From JBGFRR01 sp041695045 (GTDB lineage: Bacteria; Bacteroidota; Ignavibacteria; UBA10030), in NCBI GenBank assembly GCA_041695045.1, contig JBGFRR010000038.1:1-8108 (forward strand): DNA of 8,108 nt. Reading direction: 5' to 3'. The stretch's first letter is position 1, and each line of letters opens with the position of its first letter. This document shows positions 7,159 to 8,108 of this stretch, in pieces. The position numbers were made by a program, and so were the translations under genes. Below the pieces are notes generated by a model, which did not search any database, was not told the DNA's origin, and saw nothing but the letters and a program-made list of their open reading frames with translations.

Positions 7159-7195
7159 CCACACCTGCCTACCGCAGGCAGAGATTCACGGATTA
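7159..7195. repeat. Left terminal inverted repeat, split by a 19-bp palindrome
   Basis: The repeat is in two parts: CCACA at 7159-7163 and GATTCACGGATTA at 7183-7195, separated by 7164-7182. Joined, they match the right repeat at 17 of 18 positions, the one difference being G instead of A at 7190. The uninterrupted part alone (AGATTCACGGATTA, 7182-7195) already matches 13 of 14. Confidence 0.7.
7164..7182. repeat. 19-bp palindromic mini-repeat inserted in the left inverted repeat
   Basis: CCTGCCTACCGCAGGCAGA contains the hairpin CTGCCT (7165-7170), loop ACCGC, AGGCAG (7176-7181). Because A occurs at both 7163 and 7182, the insertion could equally be 7163-7181. Removing it restores the outer five bases of the left inverted repeat, which indicates that it arrived after the unit. 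Short palindromes of this type recur in many genomes as small intergenic elements; I recall this from general knowledge and could not check it. Confidence 0.6.
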
Positions 7196-7202
7196 ACATT
7201 CC

Positions 7203-7583
7203 TCAAAGGACGACCCTTTTCCATGTTAACGATGATTCTCCAAAGTTCACCAGCAATCCCACCTTGCAGCCAGAGATTCTCAGATAATTGATCAGTTGAG
7301 AGTAATGTTCGTTCACCAAAGCCTTCTCTGCTTTAGCCTCCAGAATAATCAAATTGTACACCACAAAATCTGCATAGAACTTATGAGGAAGGATAATCTC
7401 TTTGTAACGAACTGCATATTCCTTCTCTCGTTCATAAGGAACACGGTTTAACTGAAACTCGTATTCAGTCGCATCTTTGTACACTATTTCCACGAGACCC
7501 TTCCCGAGAATTCTGTGTACCTCCATGCAAATGCCGATAATTGTGTGGGTTTCTTCCCTATAGGGAAATTCCTTTTTATCCAA
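7203..7583 (-). CDS. GxxExxY family protein, PD-(D/E)xK nuclease-like
   Basis: A 126-residue protein, full length for the GxxExxY family. The name motif is G29-L-V-E32-I-V-Y35, preceded by MEVHRILGKG (20-29). The putative PD-(D/E)xK core is complete: Asp72 in KFYADFVV (68-75), Glu82-Ala-Lys84 in LEAKAEKAL (81-89), and Q96-x-x-x-Y100 in HYSQLINYL (93-101), like the QxxxY motif of RecB/Cas4-type nucleases. The C-terminus GLLVNFGESSLTWKRVVL (109-126) is typical of the family. Nuclease activity has not, to my knowledge, been established; it is inferred from the fold motifs. The start is TTG at 7583, chosen because AGGAG lies 5 nt upstream and the family N-terminus follows. Unlike its neighbours it has a clear Shine-Dalgarno sequence and a lower GC content (24 of 60 bases at 7321-7380, against 31 of 60 at 6181-6240 in the first barrel gene), fitting a transferred origin. 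It is bounded closely by inverted repeats and interrupts an otherwise tight operon. Confidence 0.9.
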   Translation of the reverse strand: MDKKEFPYREETHTIIGICMEVHRILGKGLVEIVYKDATEYEFQLNRVPYEREKEYAVRYKEIILPHKFYADFVVYNLIILEAKAEKALVNEHYSQLINYLRISGCKVGLLVNFGESSLTWKRVVL

Positions 7584-7588
7584 ATCTT

Positions 7589-7593
7589 CTCCT
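7589..7593 (-). promoter_or_regulatory. Ribosome binding site for the GxxExxY gene
   Basis: AGGAG on the minus strand, 5 nt before the TTG at 7583. It decides the start codon, as there is no ATG nearby. It lies 1 nt inside the right inverted repeat, so the unit carries its own translation signal. The neighbouring operon genes lack such a site. Confidence 0.75.
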
Positions 7594-7594
7594 C

Positions 7595-7612
7595 TAATCT
7601 GTGAATCTGTGG
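7595..7612. repeat. Right terminal inverted repeat
   Basis: TAATCTGTGAATCTGTGG on the plus strand. Its reverse complement, CCACAGATTCACAGATTA, matches the reconstructed left repeat at 17 of 18 bases. It lies upstream of the GxxExxY Shine-Dalgarno sequence, so in a transcript of the unit the two ends could pair and enclose the gene in a long stem. Confidence 0.7.
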
Positions 7613-7637
7613 TGAAACACTTAACTTGGTCTTGCGT

Positions 7638-7652
7638 TTACTCGCTGAGTAA
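7638..7652 (-). other. Small hairpin after the propeller gene
   Basis: TTACTC (7638-7643), loop GCT, GAGTAA (7647-7652) form a perfect 6-bp stem a few bases after the stop codon of the propeller gene. The minus-strand sequence that follows is ACGCAAG without a T-run, so it is not a convincing terminator. It may be a footprint of the insertion event or chance. Confidence 0.3.
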
Positions 7653-7655
7653 TTA

Positions 7656-7664
7656 CGGTCACTC
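7656..7664. repeat. 9-bp direct repeat, right copy
   Basis: The same CGGTCACTC as at 7006-7014. On the minus strand it reads GAG-TGA-CCG, that is the last codon and stop of the propeller gene plus three bases. If the 650 bp from 7015 to 7664 were removed, the propeller stop would lie 3 nt before the ATG of the first barrel gene, like the other tight junctions of the operon. Confidence 0.5.
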
Positions 7665-8108
7665 AACGACGAAGAGCTTGCCCCAGAGCGGTTCGCCCCC
7701 ATCGATGTCTATGCGGTAGAAGTAGACGCCATTTGCCACGCGGCGACCGTGTTCGTCGCGGCCGTTCCAGATTTCATCATGCTCCAGAGAGCCGGAGCGC
7801 GGAGCGTTCTGAATCACTGTCTTCACAAGCTGCATCCCGAAATCGAAGATGCGGATCGTTACGTTGGACGTCGGGTTCGGTACAGAGTAATGGATGCGCA
7901 CTGCCTGATCGTCGGGTGAGAACGGAGAGGGGTACGAGTATGTCTGTGCCGTCTTGCCGACCGGTTCGTACCGTCGGAGCACCCGCCAGAATGTTCCAAA
8001 CGGTTGTGTCGGACGGTCGATTGTGTACGCGAGTCCATCGAGCCCGCCCACCCAAACGGTATCGCCTTTTACCGCGACAGCGTTGAGTTGTGAACTGGTG
8101 AGGCGCTG
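7659..8108 (-). CDS. 3' end of a secreted beta-propeller protein with FlgD-Ig/T9SS-like C-terminal domain (partial)
   Basis: The reading frame is open to the window edge, giving 149 residues of the C-terminus; the true start is outside. The first part (NAVAVKGDTVWVGGLDGLAY, about 9-28) looks like a blade of a beta-propeller of the two-component-regulator-propeller type. After a linker, YPSPFSPDD (59-67), a beta-sandwich with VRIHYSV and VTIRIFD, WNGRDEHGRRVANGVYFYRI (114-133) and the terminal KLFVVE form a FlgD-Ig-like domain. C-terminal domains of this kind end many exported FCB-group proteins and resemble T9SS type A sorting domains. The protein is therefore probably exported and surface attached or released. 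Lying just upstream of two PorV/PorQ-like genes, it may be a cargo or partner of them. An internal GTG at 8051 is not a credible start because the frame continues upstream with propeller-like sequence. The PorZ-type propeller proteins of T9SS are a possible comparison, but too little is visible to decide. Confidence 0.8.
   Translation of the reverse strand, partial: QRLTSSQLNAVAVKGDTVWVGGLDGLAYTIDRPTQPFGTFWRVLRRYEPVGKTAQTYSYPSPFSPDDQAVRIHYSVPNPTSNVTIRIFDFGMQLVKTVIQNAPRSGSLEHDEIWNGRDEHGRRVANGVYFYRIDIDGGEPLWGKLFVVE

Larger units (their letters stand above)
7159..7612 (-). mobile_element. Inverted-repeat-bounded unit carrying a GxxExxY gene
   Basis: The outer ends are CCACA (7159-7163) and TGTGG (7608-7612). 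Ignoring a 19-bp palindrome inside the left end, the left repeat reads CCACAGATTCACGGATTA; the reverse complement of the right end (7595-7612) reads CCACAGATTCACAGATTA, so 17 of 18 bases match. TGAA occurs just outside both ends (7155-7158 and 7613-7616), a possible 4-bp target duplication. The single gene fills most of the interior: its Shine-Dalgarno begins 1 nt inside the right repeat and its stop lies 7 nt from the left repeat. No transposase is present, so the unit would be moved by its own nuclease-like product, moved in trans, or be a relic. The inverted repeats are seen directly; mobility is inferred. Confidence 0.6.

Noticed and set aside
6855..7291. Open frames over the 60-bp repeats (minus 6855-7118, plus 7025-7291) encoding repeated 20-residue peptides
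   Set aside because: The repeat unit is a multiple of three and lacks stops in these frames, so they stay open by construction. They overlap the true barrel start or run into the GxxExxY gene antisense, and have no ribosome site or family.
7638..7652. Intrinsic terminator after the propeller gene
   Set aside because: The 6-bp stem lacks a following T-run on the minus strand; kept only as a small hairpin.

Overview
The window reads as part of a chromosome from the Bacteroidota/Chlorobiota/Ignavibacteria side of the FCB superphylum. The evidence is two adjacent PorV/PorQ-type outer-membrane barrel genes, a beta-propeller protein ending in a FlgD-like/type IX secretion (T9SS) style C-terminal domain, and gene starts without clear Shine-Dalgarno sequences. 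This placement rests on family recognition only; no database search was made. Every convincing gene is on the minus strand, so the window is best read from right to left.

Layout in transcription order. (1) 8108-7659: 3' end of a secreted beta-propeller protein with a FlgD-Ig/T9SS-like sorting domain, cut by the window edge. (2) 7658-7006: a 653-bp non-operonic block holding a GxxExxY-family gene (PD-(D/E)xK nuclease-like) inside an inverted-repeat-bounded unit, a 19-bp palindrome that splits one of those inverted repeats, and a perfect 60-bp tandem duplication carrying two hairpins per unit. (3) 7005-5156: two PorV/PorQ-like outer-membrane proteins joined by a TAATG stop/start overlap. (4) 5150-4182: a FemAB-like/GNAT (BioF2-type) acyltransferase. 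(5) 4179-3097: a GT-B (GT4-like) glycosyltransferase. (6) 3095-1803 and 1822-95: two different GT-C (family 39/PMT-like) polytopic membrane glycosyltransferases overlapping by 20 bp. (7) 94-1: short downstream sequence with a weak hairpin and no gene.

The six genes from 7005 to 95 are packed with gaps of 1 to 5 nt or short overlaps and almost certainly form one transcription unit. Together they suggest a link between T9SS surface export (a cargo-like protein and PorV-type barrels) and assembly or modification of a surface glycan (cytoplasmic GT-B, FemAB-like acyl/aminoacyl transfer, two periplasm-facing GT-C enzymes). The co-location is seen directly; the functional link is inference.

The most unusual part is the block between the propeller gene and the first barrel gene. 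Its edges carry the same 9 bp (GAGTGACCG on the minus strand). Removing the block with one copy of that repeat would put the propeller stop codon 3 nt before the barrel ATG, matching the tight spacing of the rest of the operon. Inside it, the GxxExxY gene fills most of a 454-bp unit bounded by 18-bp inverted repeats (17/18 identical once the 19-bp palindrome is removed) and flanked by TGAA on both sides. This looks like a minimal mobile unit whose only gene is a putative nuclease.
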